64,000 nucleotides of DNA from Coptis chinensis (GCA_015680905.1 CM027378.1:80505501-80569500), one strand, 5' to 3'; shown: positions 12,590-24,700, counted from the first letter of the stretch. A program made the numbers and translations. Notes: generated by a model from the sequence alone, not told the origin.

Positions 12590-12830
12590 TTAAAAAGGGC
12601 CGCACCAACGGGTTTTTAGTTTCCACAGGAAAATATGTAGACGGAGTTGTAAAGCAAGACCTTTTGACCAACCACAAACTCTTTGCGCAAAGATTTGCTT
12701 ATCATGAACACGTTTCATGTTAGCTTTATAATCCTTCGCGAGAACGTAAGAATCGCTACGGATTTCTTCAAGCTCATTCAATTGCAACTTGCGTTTGACA
12801 CCTGCCTCATCAATATTATAAGGCATAACA
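12590..12830 (-). pseudogene. Element B integrase C-terminal region
   Basis: Minus-strand coding remnant matching the end of integrase in element [21 protein letters not shown], then RVHDKQI, then KTRWCGPF, against A's [19 protein letters not shown] and RSRWTGPF. This region follows the catalytic core in Athila/Tat integrases and probably contacts DNA. The zinc finger and catalytic core were not recognised between it and the RNase H part. Broken. Confidence 0.7.
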
Positions 12831-12949
12831 TCAGCCGCTAAATAATTTACAATGTCGAAGATACCATGGTGTTTGAAAAATCGCATACTGATGCTCATCA
12901 TCATGAAAAGAGTCCGTATGGACTCGTAATCGCCCGATCGCCGTTTGTG

Positions 12950-14480
12950 AGTCTAGATAAGTGGTCGGCAACTACGCTTTTCGACCCTCTTTTTGTCCTT
13001 TTTATTTCTAATGTGAACTCTTGCGGAGAAAGGATCCAACGGATTAATCTCGCTAGCATCCTTCTTTGCAAGAAGGTACTTAAGGGTCTGCATGGTCCGT
13101 GTAAACTAAAGTTTTAGAACCAACCAAATAAGGACGAAACTTATCTAAAGCATAAATGACAGCTAAAGAATTCTTTTTCGGTAGTTGAATAATTCCGTTG
13201 AGCATTGTTTAAGGTTTTACTAGCATAATAAATAACAAATGGACTTATTATCTAGTTTTTGTCCCAAGATCGCACTAACCGCATAGTCACTAGCAACACG
13301 ATGAGTTCGAAAAGTTTTAGACCAATCGGAGGCTGCATAATTGGTGCAGAGGTTAGGCGGCTTTTAAAGTTTCAAAAGCCTGCTGACAGTTAAAATTAAA
13401 ATCAAAGATTGCATCTTTCAAAATCAGATTAGTTAAAGGCCTAGCTATTTTCGAAAGTCTTTAATAAACCGCCTATAAAACCCTCGCATGGCCTAGAAAG
13501 GCTCTAATATCATGGACAAGTCCGTGGTTTAGGTAGGGTCGCTATCTTATCTAGTTTGGCTTTATCTACTTCGATGCCATCACTAGATACGATGTGACCT
13601 AGTACTATGCCCTTTTTCACCATGAAATGACACTTTTCCCAGCTTTAAAACGAGGCTCTTTTTCTTCACACCGTGTCAAAACCTTAGACAAAGTTAGACA
13701 AACAAATTGTGAAGGAGTCTCCATAGATAGAAAAGTCATCCATAAAAACTTCCATAAAGCGGCTCTACCATGTCACTAAATATATGAAGCATACAATCGT
13801 TGGAAGGTACCGGGACCATTACAAAGGCCAAAAGGCATTCGCTTTATAGGCATACGCTCGAAAGGGACATGTGAAGGTAGTCTTTTCTTGGTCACCAATA
13901 TCAATAATAATCTGAAAATAGCCCTGAGTAGCCATCCGAAAACAATAAAAAGCATGACCAGCCTAGGGCGCTCGAAAGCATTTGATCTATAAAAGGTAAA
14001 GGAAAGTGATCCTTTCGTGTCATAGCATTTAAACGCCTCAGTAATCAATATATATCCTCCATTTCATAGGGCCTTGTGTGACAACATAATCACCCTTCCC
14101 ATTTCGTACCATGGTAACTCCCGATTTCTTAGGAACTACATGAATGGGGCTTACCCATTCGCCATCGAGATTGGGTATATGATACCCGCGATCGAAAGTA
14201 ATCGTAAGACTTCTTCCCTAACCACCTCTTTCATGGCAGGTTCAAGCGACGCGAGGTTTGGCGAAGTCTTCGCGTTATCCTCCAAATGGATAATGATGAG
14301 TGCAAACATTAGGGTCAATTCCCTTAATGTCGGCTAGGGACCAACCAATCGCCGACCGATGTTCCCTAATCACCCGGATTAAATGTGTCTCTTCATTCTT
14401 AGATAACGAGAAGATATAATTACCGATGACTACCATCCGGATCAAGTTGAATATATTTTAACTCGGGGAAGAGGTTTAAG
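12950..14480 (-). pseudogene. Element B reverse transcriptase and RNase H region
   Basis: Decayed RT-RH coding on the minus strand. RT is recognised by RMPFGLCNGPGTFQR near 13860-13800, the downstream block matching VLGHIVS near 13600, and AFLGHAGFYRRF-like sequence near 13480. RNase H matches around 13370-13100 correspond to the CDASDYAVG and [11 protein letters not shown] blocks of element A. Upstream, near 14340-14180, is the segment preceding RT (matching LNPNMKEVVRAEVLKLL). Many breaks; not functional. Confidence 0.75.
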
Positions 14481-14499
14481 CACCGGGGTGGAAGGAAAA

Positions 14500-15840
14500 T
14501 CAATAGATGTTTTGTCGGGTCCTCATTTTGCATAATGAATACTTGCTTAGGTAGCAAGTCTTCATACTCGATATATGGAGCAACCGGGCGGTCTACAATT
14601 GGTGTAGACTCAAGGATGGTGTTGACTTCCTCTAGGTAGGAGTCATTTACAAAATCTGAAGTTCCAAAAAGAAAGGAATTTGTACATATTGTTTTCGAAA
14701 TGTGTTGTTGTTAAAATAATCTTGAGCTAAACTCTCGATCATGCTAACCTCCCCATCTATAGATCGAATCGGTAATTGTTTCATCATTTTAAAAACATTT
14801 ACCTCAACCGTAAGATGGCCAAAAGATAAGGACATCTTACCATCGCGCAATTTATAAGTCGTTGGCGGTTGCCAAGAAGGGGCTCTAAGATGATCGGTAC
14901 AGAGTTAGCGAGCTTACTGTATTGAGGATAACAAAATCAGCAGGATAGTAAAAATCCTGAACCTTAACAAGCAAGCGCGTTTTCCACTACACTCTTAGGA
15001 TACTTAATTGACTGTCCGCTAATTGCAACGTTATTTTTGTAGGTTGCATTTCCTGTAGACCCATTTGTTTATACAAGTAATACGGAGTAAGTTAACACTT
15101 CGCCCCAAGGTCTAATAAAGCGTCGCCGTGCGGAATCTCCTAAGGTGCATTTTACAAATGGGATCGACAGGGGTCCTTGTACTTAACAATTCCATTATTT
15201 TCGGATAAAGTTGGGAACCGCTCAGTTAGAAAGACGCCTTTAGGTATGTTGGTCTTACGCCTAGTAGTGCACAACTCTTTAAGAAACTTAGCGTGGTTAG
15301 GTAGCTTTTAATAGCTTCGAAAAAGGAAGGTTTATCGTTAGATTCTTGAAAATGTTCCTAATCTCCTCAAAGTTTGTATCCCTGGTTAGCATGGCTAACT
15401 TCGAGGGAATGGTGGTTTCGCTCTATATTTAGCGTGATGGCTCGACTTGATGTGTTACCTTGGCTTTCGTTTCTTAGTTTGTTATTTAACCGGTACCTCT
15501 ACAAAGGGGTAAGCTCTTCAGTTTTCTACCGCGAATCTAGTTCGATATCCGGTGTAGGAGTATCGATGGGGTAACTATAGGCATAGTTACTTTGTTATCA
15601 ACCACTCTTCCGTGAGCGGAGAGTGGTGATGGCATTAAGGTCACCTACGATTGTAGTTTCAGTACTAGTATTACCATTTACCTCAAAAGGTCGTGTTTGT
15701 TGTTTTTTAGGGTTTGGTATCGCTTTGTCCCGAAACACGCTTTTGGTTGGGCTTTCTCTTGGGCTAACTGTTATATGCCCTGATTTATGGATTGTAAGAT
15801 CTGTTGGTTTGATTGAGTCATTGATTGGAAAAGTTGTTGG
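14500..15840 (-). pseudogene. Element B protease and gag-protease linker
   Basis: Minus-strand remnant of the aspartic protease region. It has MSLSFGHLTVEVNVFKMM near 14835-14780 and, further upstream to about 15300, degenerate matches to the LADRSIKYPK and DLGAS-region sequences seen clearly in C and D. The segment 15340-15840 matches the linker between zinc knuckle and protease. Many breaks; assigned by similarity to the neighbouring copies in this window. Confidence 0.6.
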
Positions 15841-17132
15841 GTAACCTGTATAAAGGCGTCTATACGATCCGGATGTGATGGTGTAGTAGTCACAGGTGGT
15901 GCGACTCGAACTATCTCATGTTGATTATTTATGGGTGGGTTGTGATAGTTACTATTGTTAACCGGAACGATACCTCTATTGGTATTATAACTATTATAAT
16001 TACCCTGACCTTGTGCTAAACCTTGTTGTGGTTGCGCTTGGTTGTTATAATTATTATAATTTCCCTGACTTTGTCCCTGTCCTTGCCTAGGTGGAGCTTG
16101 ATTATAGTTGTTTGCTTGCCTAACATTTTGGTTATTAAACCCTGGAGGTGAAACTTGTTGATTGTTTCGCCAACTAAAGTCGGATGTTGTCTCCATGGGG
16201 CATTAGGAATAGGATAGCTATTAATGGAGCAAACATTGTCTTGCTCTAATTGTTGTTGTTCATAGGCGAGAGGACAATAGGATCCGTGGTGCTCGGGACT
16301 CAAACAGACATTATATGGGTTGGAGTTAACATTCATGACGAGGATAGGCTTTTGTTGCACAGAAATAGCCTCAACCTTTTTAGTTAGAGATTCGATTAAA
16401 TTTTTAAGTTCTAGATCGGGTTTCATCTCAAACATACCGGGCGGCCTTAATCGTTGAAGAAGAACTAATAGAGCGGGGATATCATCACTACCCCCCCAAT
16501 TGTTATTATGTTTAGTTTGATCTTCTAAAAATTTGTAAGCCTCCGAGGCTCCTTTACTTAGGAAACTACCCCCATTCATTATGTCAAGGACTTCTTTATG
16601 GTGATGTTGAAGTCCTTTGAAAAAGGCACGAACTAACGTGTCTTTTGCTAGGTTATGGTGTGGACACTCTATAAGCAGATCGGTGAAACGATTCCAAGCC
16701 TCAGAAAATGATTCATGAGGATTTTGTCGGAAAAAATGAATCTTGGAAAGCATCTCATCCGTCTTTAGGGGTGGGTAAAAATGTTCCATAAACAGCTGAA
16801 CAAGTTTAGCCCACGAGTCCATTGAGTTAAGCCGCTTGGGCGCTTAACCAAGACGCCGCCTTTATCGGGCTAAGGTGAAGGGAAATACCCTCAGTTTAAT
16901 CTGTTCCGTACCAACCATAGGATGATGGAATGTTGTAAGGACTTGTTCAATCCTACGCATGTGTTGATAAGGTTTTTCATGGTCTAAACCATGGAAAACG
17001 GGTAACAAATTAAATATGTTTGGGGAATTCAAAAATCCCCACCGGGTCCGCTAGAACGATGCAAGATTTAGGGCTATCGCCAAGGCTTTGTAAAAGTCGG
17101 AGAGAGGAGTCTCTTTTTTCTTCAGCCATTAT
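15771..17132 (-). pseudogene. Element B gag
   Basis: Gag on the minus strand, starting near 17132 at ATGGCTGAAGAA, equivalent to the MAKEKE start of element C. The central capsid part has WAKLVQLFMEHFYPPLKT, MLSKIHFFRQNPHESFSE and AWNRFTDLLIECPHHNL, typical of plant Retrotrans_gag. The zinc-knuckle area (LSPEHHGSYCPLAYEQ) follows near 16310-16260. The tail (16196-15771) is strongly Asn/Gln rich. Broken, with a few breaks. Confidence 0.8.
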
Positions 17133-17774
17133 GTCCGTGTGGTTGGTGGAATAGTAGCTAGAGGTGTAGTGATTGGTATACCCGATAGATTTGTTTGTTG
17201 ACGCTGACGGTTAATTACGCTCGGTGTTTTTCTCCGACCCGGACCTTTAATCTCATGCAAGTCTAAGTCTAAACATGACAACACTCCAAACAATCTTGAT
17301 ATTTTAGTATAAACCTCTAACTGGAGATGCGAGGTATGGAAGAAAGGAATACCTGATAGCGTCCTTGCTTCGCTTATGAATAGCGTCTTGTTTACGCGTG
17401 TTCAGTGTAAATAACAAGTTAGAACACTGAAAAACTTAAAAAATCGAAGTTCGAAACAAACCTGTAGAAATCCGGAAAATTTAGCTTAGGGCGCGGGTGC
17501 GCTCACTTAGGGCGCGGTCGCGCTCCGTGTAACTTGAAGTTCCAGTGTTTTAGGGCGGGTCGCGCTCAAGGTGGGGGCGGATCGCGCTTAAGGTTCCAGG
17601 CTTTTGGGCGCAGGTGCGCTCGGATAGGGCGCGGTCGCGCTCCGTGTATATTTTTGCGGAACTTTTCAACGCTAAAACGGACAATCACAGTATGAATGAA
17701 ACAAGGGTGGGTGGGTTTAATGGGACTTAAAAATGACTAATTATACTATGAAAACAATGCTAAAGTGAAACTAA
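17133..17774 (-). other. 5' leader of element B with GC-rich repeats (17488-17642)
   Basis: Untranslated leader between primer site and gag. It has six imperfect GC-rich units, for example AGGGCGCGGGTGCGCTC at 17488 and GGGCGCAGGTGCGCTC at 17607, separated by TTCCAGTGTTTT-like spacers. The same unit plus spacer occurs before ORF4. No ORF is expected here. Confidence 0.75.
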
Positions 17775-17790
17775 GATGGCAGCGTTACCA
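17775..17790 (-). promoter_or_regulatory. Primer binding site of element B
   Basis: Two bases after the LTR, the minus strand reads TGGTAACGCTGCCATC. The matching site in C reads TGGCGCTGCTGCCATC. Both resemble the tRNA-Asp complement TGGCGCCGTTGCC used by Athila/Tat elements. Confidence 0.65.
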
Positions 17791-17792
17791 TT

Positions 17793-19262
17793 TGATAAAA
17801 GATAATTGATTAGTTTACCTACGAAATGAACGATGAAGTCAAAACGTAAGTAAACTAAAACTATTTACGAGTCTATATTTATCAAAGTTTCTACTCTCAA
17901 TTCTATCGAAATAGAGTGGAGTAACAAATTCGTTCCACTCCTAGTTCTCTAGCATGGAAAGTTTTCTAGTCTAATTAATTGGTCTTAAGTCTAATGAGAG
18001 CTTTACGAAGGGTGTTGTACTACGATACAGTATGAAATTGATTATGTTGAATTTAAACTACGAATGCTATGAAAATATGATTGTTTTTGAATCTAGATAA
18101 AGGATTAGAGGGGAACTGAATCCACCTCAAATCTAACTTAATAACCTCGCATAGATTCTTGTATCTCGATTCTTACGTTCTTACGGCAAGAATTTCGAGT
18201 TCTAATCCCTAGTGTTCATGGCATTTCTACCAAATACTAACTAGCATGTGAGGTCGTCCACCCATTCTCATGGCTTAATCACGACCTTCTAGAGTGGAAT
18301 AGATTCTACAATGCTTCTACACTATACCACTAAGTTTTCATCAAAGCTTCATCAACCCCTCTAATGGAGGTTTTAGCCTTGAGTCATCAACCCATCATTT
18401 CCCATTGAATTATAACTACACATCATATTAAAATTCTAACTTAACTAATTTCACTAACAATGCTTCAATCAACTTAAACTACGAAATGATAATCAACAAG
18501 AATTAAAACTAGATCTATAAATTGACATAACAAAAATCGAAATTGACAAAAATAACTATTTTATTTATCAAATCAATCAAGAACAATGATTCAAAGACTT
18601 AATCTAAAACAAGAATTGGAAATGGAACTTAAACTTAATTACTCTACTGAAAACTAGATCTAGAGTTCTATATAGTTTTAGGTCTAACTAGCTACCATTA
18701 ACAAAGAGTTAAGCTTTGGTTTTTATACTTTCAGATCCAAAAATCGTGCATGGGCTTGGAGCCATGTTTTGGGCCAGAGAATCAGGCCCAAAACCCAATT
18801 CTTTCAGTCCAAAAAGGCCTCTTTAGCTGCAGTTGGCTTCAACAGACTTTTCGTCCACTTATGCTCCTCTGATTGGATCAAAGCTTAGACCATTGGAAAG
18901 CTCTTTCCGAGCCGGTCGTTTTGACATAAGGTAGGCCCCATTCCGAGTCTGAGTCCAAAGATACGGCCTTCGGAAGTTCTGCTGACTTGTGTGCTGTTTT
19001 TGTCCGCGTCGACTTTTCAGCTTTTGACCGGCTTTAGAAAGGCTTTGTCTTCTTGAATCTTGGCCTTTAATCACGGAACTCCTTAGTAACCGACCTTTGC
19101 TCCTTTATCTCGCTAAAGTGGCACATTTCTACACATAATGGACTTTGAAACCTGGAATGCATAAAAACACGTAATCAGTGTTAACTCTTAATTATTAATC
19201 ACATAATTGGTCTAAAAGTATGACTGTTACAGGGTTAAAACTACAGTTTTGGGCTCTTATCA
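17793..19262 (-). repeat. 5' LTR of element B
   Basis: 1470 bp partner of 5358-6825, with about 3% differences by eye. Ends CTCTTATCA on the plus strand, followed by ATGAG. Confidence 0.93.
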
Positions 19263-20590
19263 ATGAGCAACTTTTTGTTATATCAAAATCGCCTTGGTAT
19301 GCGGATATTGTTAATTATCTTGTAACGAAACAATTTCCCTCTCATTGGAGACAACAGGATAAATCTAAGTTTTTTGCTGAGGTTAGGAATTTTTTCTGGG
19401 ATGATCCATACTTGTTTAAGTCATGCCCTGACCATTTTGTTAGGAGATGTGTCTCTGAGAGTGAGTTTCATAGTATTCTCTCTTTTTGCCATGACCATGC
19501 ATGTGGAGGTCACTTTGGTCCTAAAAAGACGGCTGCGAAGGTTTTCCAGTGTGGTTTTTATTGGCCTACTCTATTTAGGGATGCACATGAGTTTTGTTTG
19601 AATTATGATAGATGCCAGCGTACAGGTAATATTTCCCATAGGAACATGATGCCTCTTTCCCCTATTTTAGTTGTGGAGCTTTTTGATGTATGGGGTATTG
19701 ACTTCATGGGTCCTTTCCCTCCTTCCTTTGGTTATCTTTATATCCTTGTTGCCATAGACTATGTTTCTAAGTGGGTTGAGGCGGTGCCATGTAAAACGAA
19801 TGATCATAAAGTCGTAGTTAACTTTTTAAAATATAATATATTTTCTTGTTTTGGTACTCCTCGTGCAATTATAAGTGATAATGGTACCCATTTTACACAC
19901 TGAGTATTTGAATCTTTAATGAAAAAGTACTCTATTACTCATAAGCTTGCTACCCCATATCATCCTCAAACTAGTGGCCAAGTTTAAGTATCTAATAGGG
20001 AGATTAAGCGGATTTTAGAATAGACTGTACGACCTGACCGTAAGGATTGGTCTCAACATCTTAATGATTCTCTTTGGGCTTATAGAACTACTTATAAGAC
20101 TCCTATTGGTATGTCTCCTTATAGGCTTGTGTTTGGAAAGGCATGTCATTTGCCTGTAAAATTGGAACATCGTGCTTTTTGGGCCATTAAAACGTTTAAC
20201 TTCGATATGCGTAAGGCTGGTTCACAACGTAAACTTCAGTTGAATGAGTTAGCTGAGTTAAGGAATGAGGTATACGAGAATGCCAAGATTTACAAAGAGC
20301 GGACTAAGATTTTTCATGATAAATCTATTCTTCGAAAGTCTTTTGAACCTAATAAAAAAGTCTTGCTATATAATTCTCGTTTGCGTCTTTTTCCTGGTAA
20401 GTTACGTTCTAGGTGGACTGGTCCTTTCATTGTTAAAACTGTTTTTCCTCATGGTGCTATTGAGATAGAAGATCCTACGGATGGTCGTGTGTTTAAGGTA
20501 AATGGTCAACGTTTGAAACCATACCTTGACGGTTTGGCTGGGCAGGATGTGGAAGAGGTAAGTCTGCTTGATCCTATTTATCATGACTGA
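19263..20590 (+). pseudogene. Element A integrase
   Basis: Coding resumes directly after element B. The zinc-binding N-terminal domain has CHDHACGGHFGPKKTA near 19488-19535 and a following YDRCQRTGN. The catalytic core has DVWGIDFMGPFPP near 19684-19722, YVSKWVEAVPC, and IISDNGTHF near 19870-19896; a third acidic residue is expected in the YHPQTSGQ-to-REIKR stretch near 19960-20010. The C-terminal region (20111-20590) has [30 protein letters not shown] and [11 protein letters not shown], and ends DPIYHD. This is the Athila/Tat type. Integrase joins the DNA copy to the host chromosome. Broken, with few breaks. Confidence 0.9.
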
Positions 20591-20630
20591 TTGAGTATCC
20601 GGCTTGTTGATAAACCCACATAGCACTGAT

Positions 20631-20694
20631 CAGTTGTGTAAAGCATTCGTTTGCTAGAGACGTTAACTGTAGCGCTTGTGGGAGGCAACCCATG
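20631..20694 (+). repeat. 64 bp direct repeat, copy 1 (element A); copy 2 at 21257-21320
   Basis: CAGTTGTGTRAAGCATTCGT followed by a match through GTTAACTGTAGCG to GGGAGGCAACCCATG. The two copies differ at about three positions and are 626 bases apart. Confidence 0.9.
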
Positions 20695-23090
20695 TTTTTA
20701 GTATTTTTGGAAATTGCCGTAAAAGCTTTTTGGCAACTTCCCGATTCGTTTTAGCAACTTAAAACCTCTAAAAACTTCATTCATTCTACACTTACAACCC
20801 ACACTACACCTAACTTCCATCTCTCACCTTTCACTCCCACATTTCTCGTTTGTCCTAACCATTTTCACAAATCATCAACTCAGGCACTCACCTGCTTCAA
20901 ATGGAGCGCTTTTGCGTTCCTAGCCATTGTCGAAATTTTACAATCGAAAGCACTTTGCACCCAAGTTGAGCGACTTGCCAAAAACATCAGAAATCCAAAA
21001 ACTCGAAAGACTCTGCACCCCCGTGGAAGCGTACCAGCGCTGACCTCCGTGCACACAAAATTTTCCAGTTTTCTGAGGACTGGTCAGGTCGAACCCCACT
21101 GAACTAAGGGAAGACAACAAAAAAGAGTTCGGTGAACAGGATGGAGCAATGAATATGGCCATAATAGTTGGGAATTTATTTTCCATTTTTTTTATTCGCA
21201 TTTGCTTATTCTATATGCATGCTTTTATTTGTGGATGGTTGCGACACTAAGCCCAACAGTTGTGTGAAGCATTCGTCTGCTAGAGACGTTAACTGTAGCG
21301 TTTGTGGGAGGCAACCCATGTCTTTATTTTTGAGTCATGTGTTCCTTTCGCATATCTCATGCATTCCACTTTAGCACCTTTTCTCCGTGTTTTTAGAGAT
21401 GTGTAACTCTATAGAATGAGATATGTGCCACAGGTACTAATTTCTACAGGTGACTCGAGTTTTATTTTTCGTTCAGGGAGCTATTGGTAACTTTTTTCCT
21501 TATTCTTTTACTTGTCCATGTTATTACTTTTTGGAATTAATCATATCAGTCAACATTGAGGACAATGTCTGAACTAAGTGTGGGGGGTGGGAACAAAATG
21601 TTTTGTTTAGCGAAAAATAAAACTTATGTATACTATGCACTTAGGGGTAGTGGTATTGTTTCCTTTTCTATGATGATTATAGTCTAGAAATCTCAGTTAG
21701 CATTAGAATTAAGAGTAGTTATTAAGAAACTTAGGTTAAGATATAGGTAATAGTCTCTGCATCTTTTCATAAATGTCTTGCATGAGCGTTATATTTGTAG
21801 TTGGCAGTACTTTTCTGAGACCTAGGTTAGAGTGCTTAATTTTACATACCCAGTGAGAATCTAGCCTAAAAGCCTCATATGAGTTGATATCTGAGTGATA
21901 ACACAAGTGACAAGTTAATTCTGAGTAGAGAAAACACACGTCCACTTGCTTGATCACCATACCATATCCTAAAAGAGAATTTAGGCAATCTTTGGATCGA
22001 TATAGCCAGAAATTCAAACCTAAAGAATATTTTTTCCGCTAGTCGCCCCACTGAACCTTTCATTAGCTTTTTCATAAACTACAAATTCCTTACCCTATAG
22101 AAAAAAAATAAACAAATAAATAAAAATAGTCTACCCATTTGATAAGTTTGAGAAATAGGATGAAATAAAGAAAAGAAATGAGAAAGAATTGTGGAAAATC
22201 AAGAATTTGTTAGTTGCTTCAAAAGGAAAATAAAGAAAAGAAAGTTTCCATCCAAAGAAAAGAAAAATGAATAGAAATAAAATAAAAAAGTTAGAACTCC
22301 AAAAATAGAATCAAAGGAGTCAAAAAGCCAAAACAAAAGGGCTAAGGATGGAAACAAAGTGTAGAAGCAAAGTAAGAACAAGACTTTCTCTAGTTACGGA
22401 ATTTGAAGACCTTATTTTCTCAGACTTGTCTATTTTGTTTATCCATTCCAGTTATTTTTAAACTATCACCTAAGTCATACATAACACCTAATAAAGACCT
22501 TTAGCTCAATTAAGAATAGGTTGGTGTGATAGTAAGTGGCAAATGTGTTTGATCGACCTTGGCTCCTTTGGATGTCATTGAGATTGAGAGGAAAAGTGTG
22601 CTCACCGCATTAATCGAGAGTGAGCGAAAACCTCGAGCGGAAAAATCAAAGTATTTTTGTCTTGACATATTTGTGAGGACCTACTTAGGGACGCTATTCC
22701 GAAGTTTCAGAACCGGACCTGCCACTGCATTTCATAGTTTTGTTCATTGCATGTATGTTTATTTGTAGATGATTTGATTATTATGCATATGTTAACTTAG
22801 GTTTTAAAATGAGTATTCTTTATTCCTTGCTAGTGAGAAGTATGAATATCTGAGATAAATTAAGGAAACATTACTGTTATTTCTTAGTCATTATAGTATA
22901 GATGAAGTTTGTGAGTATCTTCTATGAAAACTCTCACGAGACTAAACTCGTCCACTAGGGTAAACCTAGGGGTTTAAAAGGCTTGTTGCACATGCTAAGT
23001 GTAATCGTGATTCCTACGAAAATGAGTTAGGATTTTTAATTTTTGTTATTAGTTAGATTTAGTTTTGCTTGAGGACTAGCAAAATATAAG

Positions 23091-23102
23091 TTTGGGGGTA
23101 TT
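23091..23102 (+). promoter_or_regulatory. Polypurine tract of element A
   Basis: GTTTGGGGGTATT directly before the 3' LTR start TGATAAGCGC, preceded by TTGAGGACTAGCAAAATA. Confidence 0.75.
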
Positions 23103-24700
23103 TGATAAGCGCATAAATATTATAGTATTCACGCTCAATTTTATATTAGTTAGTTCGTTTAATTTATTCGTTTGATTTAGTTAGTGTATTTTTGGTGGTT
23201 TTACAGGAATTGGACTTAACATGATTAAAAGTGTGGAAACTGTCGAGATTCGGGATGTCAGTGGCATGAGTTCCCCTAGTCTGGTTGGGCCTTGTTAAAG
23301 CATGTGAGTAAAGACAAGACGAAATAAAAGAATGAAAAGCAAATGGGTCATGAACTTAAGTGGGCACGTAACCAGCGGGAGTTCAGTTTAAGCCCATGTG
23401 CTGAAGACCGGACCATGTGCACCCATGTTCATCTAATTAGACCAGCCCATAACCAAACATCAAAGCCCACACAACTAACTAATGACCACACCATTCACTG
23501 TCCACCCAAGAAGTACCGTAGCAGCCCTTAGTTCCTTCTCCAGTTTCAAATTCATTCCATCGCGAATAAAATCCCTAAAACCCCGCCGATTTTATCCCGA
23601 CCAAAAGAGAACCTTTCCAAAGACAAAAAGAAACTGCCGATCCCATACCCGAACCGAAAAGGAAAAACTGCAAGGAAAGGGGGGATAAAAAGAGGCGCGA
23701 GGACAGAGTAAAGGGCCGCTGGTTCTGGAACGCAAAGAAAGCAGAGAAAAGCAGTAAAGGAGGGCAGCTCTTGGCTGAAAAGGCAGGAGGAAACCGTGAC
23801 CAAAAGGGGGGGAAGAAAAATGCAGAGGAAAAACAGCACAGAAAGTAAAGGAGAGGACCGACAGATGTGTGGACGCAACTGTTGACGCAGAGGAAGTGGA
23901 AGAGAAGGGAAACCTTTATGGCAGGATTTCGGTTTTGTTTTATGGGTTCTTTTACTTTTACTTTCACTGTTATATATATCATGTGTAACTAAGTTCCAAA
24001 CTAGGATGCACGAAGTCCGAACAGTTGTTTGTGTTTGGGATTGGGTATCTGATTTTCAGTATGCTTTATTTTTATATAAATTCTTCACTGTTCATGATTA
24101 ATTAACAAAAGGTTTAGTCTTTCATATGGTACGTGATGCATGCGATATTGTTTGGTCACTTTTGTTATTAGTTAAACACGTTTTTACTGTTTAAGTCCAG
24201 GTTGTGTACTATTCGTGTTGTAAGAAGATGAATATTTATGTGACCCTGACCTTAGTGCTGAACCGTTAGAAGATACTTATCGATTAAGAGTTACCACGTT
24301 CACATCATCGAGATGGCAGTCAATACTCATTGCCAATGCCGCTTGTATTAAAACTGAAATAGAGAATCCAATCATACAAATACAAATGACGGTTTAAGAT
24401 GGAGTCATAGTCCTAGTATTCCCTCCACGCAATGTAAAAACCAATTGTTTAGTTTAGTTCCGCTTTTAGATCAGTAGTTAAGTAAAATAGTTTTAGTAGT
24501 AATCAATTCAAATCAACAAATATTGTTCGAATTAGGATAAGTAATATTTTAGTATTCAATTGTCTCTAAACAGCAATCCCTGTGGGATCGACCTCATTCT
24601 TACGCAACTATTACGATAGACCTCGTCCGCTTGCGAGTATTAGTATAAGTAAAATAAGATTTAATTAGCCTGTTTATTTAGGCCGGTTAATTTCCTATCA
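23103..24700 (+). repeat. 3' LTR of element A
   Basis: About 1.6 kb, beginning TGATAAGCGCATAAAT and ending TTTCCTATCA (matching 5 bp inverted termini TGATA/TATCA). Pairs with 1-1287. TATATATAT lies at 23971-23979. GTTAT at 24701-24705 would be the right copy of the target duplication; the left copy is outside the window. Confidence 0.88.

Larger units (their letters stand above)
5358..19262 (-). mobile_element. Element B: Athila-type Ty3/gypsy element inserted in element A
   Basis: A 13.9 kb element on the minus strand, bounded by two LTRs of about 1.47 kb that differ by roughly 3% by eye and by an ATGAG target duplication. In its own sense: 5' LTR (19262-17793), tRNA-Asp-like primer site, leader with GC-rich repeats, gag, protease, RT, RNase H, C-terminal part of the integrase, a post-pol non-coding module, env-like ORF3, a TATA-like module, GC-rich repeats, env-like ORF4, a 1.8 kb 3' non-coding region, polypurine tract and 3' LTR. 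Its coding parts are much more decayed than its LTRs would suggest, with many breaks, so it was probably copied from RNA of an already defective source and packaged by other copies. Confidence 0.92.
20591..23102 (+). other. Post-pol and 3' non-coding region of element A
   Basis: About 2.5 kb without credible ORFs. A 64 bp direct repeat stands at 20631-20694 and 21257-21320 (ending GGGAGGCAACCCATG). Between the copies lies a weakened form of the TATA-like module (20705-20830) followed by a degenerate GC-rich stretch (20900-21060). A GAGGACAA-plus-G-run motif lies at 21555-21591. From about 21640 onward the sequence is homologous to the 3' regions of B, D, E, F and G. Confidence 0.75.
1..24700 (+). 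mobile_element. Element A: Athila-type Ty3/gypsy LTR retrotransposon, hosts element B
   Basis: Outer copy of a young nest. Parts in order: 5' LTR (cut by the window start), gag, protease, reverse transcriptase, RNase H, a 13.9 kb insertion (element B), integrase with a long C-terminal region, a non-coding 3' part and the 3' LTR. The two LTRs differ by roughly 3% by eye, so the insertion is young (order of a million years at usual plant rates). The 3' LTR starts TGATA and ends TATCA. The pol order (PR-RT-RH-IN) and the sequence after the integrase match the Athila/Tat branch. The copy is broken, with a handful of breaks besides the inserted element. No env-like ORF is seen after the integrase. 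Confidence 0.9.

Noticed and set aside
15374-15844. Plus-strand frames opposite gag and protease of element B
   Set aside because: Antisense shadows of minus-strand gag-pol; no domain or start context.
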